Positions 61,051 to 64,000 of a DNA stretch of 64,000 nucleotides are shown here, one piece after another. This stretch comes from Osmia lignaria lignaria (Eukaryota; Arthropoda; Insecta; Hymenoptera; Megachilidae): NCBI RefSeq assembly GCF_051020975.1, contig NW_027478159.1, positions 4,356,501 through 4,420,500 on the forward strand, in the 5' to 3' direction. The translations under genes were made by a program, and so were the position numbers. Position 1 is the stretch's first letter. Each line of letters opens with the position of its first letter. The notes beneath the pieces were generated by a model. That model did not search any database. It saw only the letters and a program-made list of their open reading frames with translations, and was not told the origin of the DNA.

Positions 61051-62729
61051 GAAGCGAGCTATGGCAAAATGTTAAGAGACCTTTTTTGTAGAGAATTATG
61101 TTTCCTACAATTTATGTTCTATGATCTTTTTTGATCAGAAGCGTAGTTTTCGAGATATATCGAGATATTTAAAAGTTCCGAAGCCGCACCAACATAATAG
61201 AGATACAGAAACACCGTGGCCCCTTTCTTTGAGATAACTCTGCACTAGTGCGAGCCGCAAATGCCACTTCCAGCTTAGCTGTGCAGAAGAAGAACAACAA
61301 GAAGAAGAAATATCTCGAAATATGTCCATCAGGACCCTTCCCTTGAGATAAATCTGCAAATATCTCGGAAACGAAGCGAGCTATGGCAAAATGTTAAGAG
61401 ACCTTTTTTGTAGAGAATTATGTTTCCTACTTTTTATGTTCGATGATATTTTTTGATCAGATGCGTAGTTCTCGAGATATATCAAGATATTTAAAAGTTC
61501 CGAAGCTGCACCAACATAATAGAGGTACAGAAACACCGTGGCCTCTTTCTTTGAGATAACTCTGCACTATTGCGAGCTGCAAATGCCACTTCGAGCTTAG
61601 CTGTGCAGAAGAAGAACAACAAGAAGAAGAAATATCTCGAAATATGTCCGTCAGACCCCTTCCCTTGAGATGAATCTGCAAATATCTCGGAAACGAAGCG
61701 AACTATGGCAAAATGTTAAGAGACTTTTTTTGTAGAGAATTAAGTTTCCTACTTTTTATGTTCTATGATATTTTTTGATCAGAAGCGTAGTTTTCGAGAT
61801 ATATCGAGATATTTAAAAGTTCCGAAGCCGCACCAACATAATAAAGATACAGAAACACCGTGGCCCCTTTCTTTGAGATAACTCTGCACTAGTGCGAGCC
61901 GCAAATGCCACTTCCAGCTTAGCTGTGCAGAAGAAGAACAACAAGAAGAAGAAATATCTCGAAATATGTCCGTCAGGCCCCTTCCCTTGAGATAAATATG
62001 CAAATATCTCGGAAACGAAGCGAGCTATGGCAAAATGTTAAGAGACCTTTTTTGTACAGAATTAAGTTTCCTACTTTTTATGTTCTATGATATTTTTTGA
62101 TCAGATGCGTAGTTCTCGAGATATATCAAGATATTTAAAAGTTCCGAAGCCGCACCAACATAATAGAGATACAGAAACACCGTGGCCCCTTTCTTTGAGA
62201 TAACTCTGCACTATTGCGAGCTGCAAATGCCACTTCCAGCTTAGCTGCGCAGAGGAAGAACAACAAGAAGAAGAAATATCTCGAAATATGTCCGTCAGGC
62301 CAGTTCCTTTGAGCTGTATCTGCAAATATCTCGGAAACGAAGCGAGCTATGGCAAAATGTTAAGAGACCTTTTTTGTAGAGAATTAAGTTTCCTACTTTT
62401 TATGTTCTATGATATTTTTTGATCAGATGCGTAGTTCTCGAGATATATCAAGATATTTAAAAGTTCCGAAGCCGCACCAACATAATAGGGATACAGAAAC
62501 ACCGTGGCCCCTTTCTTTGAGATAACTCTGCACTAGTGCGAGCCGCAAATGCCACTTCCAGCTTAGCTGTGCAGAAGAAGAACAACAAGAAGAAGAAATA
62601 TCTCGAAATATGTCCGTCAGGCCCCTTCCCTTGAGATAAATCTGCAAATATCTCGGAAACGAAGCGAGCTATGGCAAAATGTTAAGAGACCTTTTTCGTA
62701 GAGAATTAAGTTTCCTACTTTTTATGTTC
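61051..62729. repeat. Array segment between copies of the CCAAACATAATAG block
   Basis: Five mixed monomers, including one with GTCCATCAGGACCC (61.33 kb), one with GAAGCTGCACC and CTTCGAGCTTAG (61.5-61.6 kb), one with AATATGCAAAT (61.99 kb) and one with GCCAGTTCCTTTGAGCTG (62.3 kb). No gene is seen. Confidence 0.68.
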
Positions 62730-63290
62730 TATGATATTTTTTGATCAGATGCGTAGTTCTCGAGCTATATCAAGATATTTAAAAGTTCCGAAGCCGCACC
62801 AACATAATAGGGATACAGAAACACCGTGGCCCCTTTCTTTGAGATAAGTCTGCACTAGTGCGAGCCGCAAATGCCACTTCCAGCTTAGCTGTGCAGAAGA
62901 AGAACAACAAGAAGAAGAAATATCTCGAAATATGTCCGTCAGGCCACTTCCCTTGAGATAAATCTGCAAATATCTCGGAAACGAAGCGAGCTATGGCAAA
63001 ATGTTAAGAGACGTTATTTGTAGAGAATTATATTTCCTACAATTTATGCTCTATGATATTTTTTGATCAGAAGCGTAGTTCTCGAGATAGATCAAGATAC
63101 TTAAAAGTTCCGAAGCCGCACCAAACATAATAGAGATACAGAAACACCGTGGCCCCTCTCTTTGAGATAACTCTGCACTATTGCGAGCTGCAAATGCCAC
63201 TTCCAGCTTAGCTGTGCAGAAGAAGAACAACAAGAAGAAGAAATATCTCGAAATATGTCCGTCAGGCCCCTTCCCTTGAGATAAATCTGC
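62730..63290. repeat. Second copy of the CCAAACATAATAG block
   Basis: Partner of 60.44-61.05 kb at offset 2255. It carries the third 323-bp monomer (starts at 63108; the others are at 60208 and 60853). Upstream the copies differ at CTTTTTCGTAG (62690) against CTTTTTTGTAG. Confidence 0.82.
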
Positions 63291-64000
63291 AAATATCTCG
63301 GAAACGAAGCGAGCTATGGCAAAATGTTAAGAGACCTTTTTTGTAGATAATTAAGTTTCCTACAATTTATGTTCTATGATATTTTTGGATCAGAAGCGTA
63401 GTTTTCGAGATATATCGAGATATTTAAAAGTTCCGAAGCCGCACCAACATAATAGAGATACAGAAACACCGTGGCCCCTTTCTTTGGGATAACTCTGCAC
63501 TATTGCGAGCTGCAAATGCCACTTCCAGCTTAGCTGTGCAGAAGAAGAACAACAAGAAGAAGAAATATCTCGAAATATGTCCGTCAGGCCACTTCCCTTG
63601 AGATAAATCTGCAAATATCTCGGAAACGAAGCGAGCTATGGCAAAATGTTGAGAGACCTTTTTTGTAGAGAATTAAGTTTCCTACTTTTTACGTTCTATG
63701 ATATTTTTTGATCAGAAGCGTAGTTTTCGAGATATATCGAGATATTTAATAGTTCCGTAGCCGCACCAACATAATAGAGATACAGAAACACCGTGGCCCC
63801 TTTCTTTGAGATAACTCTGCACTATTGCGACCTGCAAATGCCACTTCCAGCTCAGCTGTGCAGAAGAAGAACAACAAGAAGAAGAAATATCTCGAAATAT
63901 GTCCGTCAGACCCCTTCCCTTGAGATGAATCTGCAAATATCTCGGAAACGAAGCGAGCTATGGCAAAATGTTGAGAGACCTTTTTTGTAGAGAATAATAT
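63291..64000. repeat. Array end of window with a partial monomer
   Basis: Contains the complete monomer 63431-63752 and 248 bp of the next (63753-64000). The last one has small private changes (GATATTTAATAGTTCCGTAGC and GAATAATAT at the edge; the latter also near 58193). The array is cut by the window, not ended. Confidence 0.9.

Larger units (their letters stand above)
1..64000. repeat. Satellite DNA array, 322-bp monomer, 198 complete copies
   Basis: The same sequence recurs every 322 bp across the window, head to tail in one orientation, with no gap, inversion or unrelated insert. With TTCCGAAGCC as position 1, monomers start at 1, 323, 645, 967, 1288, 1609 and so on; the last complete one ends at 63752. 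Register counting gives 180 monomers of exactly 322 bp and 18 length variants with a net change of -4 bp. Counting bases in the consensus gives 126 G+C of 322, about 39%. Monomers differ mainly by single-base changes, many shared by subsets of copies. Established knowledge: long homogeneous arrays of this kind are satellite DNA of eukaryotic heterochromatin, often centromeric or pericentromeric. The species and chromosomal position are not shown by the sequence. The array continues past both ends of the window. Confidence 0.98.

Noticed and set aside
1..64000. CRISPR array
   Set aside because: The repeat unit is 322 bp with no short conserved repeats separated by unique spacers.
1..64000. Tandem RNA gene array (5S rRNA, snRNA or spliced-leader)
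   Set aside because: I recognise no 5S internal control region, snRNA motif or spliced-leader exon in the consensus on either strand.
1..64000. Transposable element or LTR
   Set aside because: No terminal repeats, target-site duplications or transposase/reverse-transcriptase motifs, and no break in the tandem register.
1..64000. Telomere repeat or subtelomere boundary
   Set aside because: No TTAGG, TTAGGG or similar short tandem run is present.

Overview
The whole window is one uninterrupted satellite DNA array. A monomer of 322 bp is repeated head to tail from the first base to the last, always in the same orientation. Taking TTCCGAAGCC as monomer position 1, there are 198 complete monomers from 1 to 63752 and a 248-bp partial one at 63753-64000. 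By register counting, 180 of the 198 are exactly 322 bp; the other 18 are 319, 321, 323 or 325 bp. The consensus is about 39% G+C. I see no protein-coding gene, tRNA, rRNA, CRISPR array, transposon or unrelated insertion. The open frames that recur in almost every monomer are by-products of the repeat: they begin at TTG or GTG, vary freely and are broken by stops in some blocks.

This kind of array is typical of eukaryotic centromeric, pericentromeric or subtelomeric heterochromatin. The monomer is close to twice a nucleosome repeat. I cannot name the species; an animal, perhaps an arthropod, is only a weak guess.

The informative layer is above the monomer. Shared private variants and indels reveal higher-order duplications of different sizes. 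In order: a dimer (644 bp) at about 7.4-8.7 kb; a 9-monomer-offset pair (9.8-10.9 and 12.7-13.8 kb); an 18-monomer duplication (11.8-17.3 versus 17.6-24.4 kb) whose second copy carries four extra monomers at 21.5-22.8 kb; a related pair at 24.7-25.7 and 27.6-28.9 kb; an almost perfect 11-monomer tandem duplication (31.15-34.69 and 34.69-38.07 kb, offset 3543); a 966-bp trimer in about 2.5 copies (37.96-40.35 kb), apparently derived from the 11-mer; a 7-mer of 2253 bp (43.6-47.9 kb); a second 7-mer of 2254 bp (51.9-56.5 kb) with a partial relative at 49.2-51.0 kb and a recognisable hybrid monomer at the junction; and 6-mer, dimer and 7-mer relations at 56.9-63.3 kb. No single higher-order unit dominates, which suggests repeated local unequal exchange rather than one fixed higher-order repeat.

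Inside the monomer, an A block and a B block are diverged copies of each other about 114 bp apart. There is also a GAA/CAA triplet tract, a short inverted repeat, a T run and an AT-rich end with overlapping palindromes. That AT-rich end exists in two main haplotypes, called alpha and beta here, which are combined with several versions of the front part, so monomers are mosaics.
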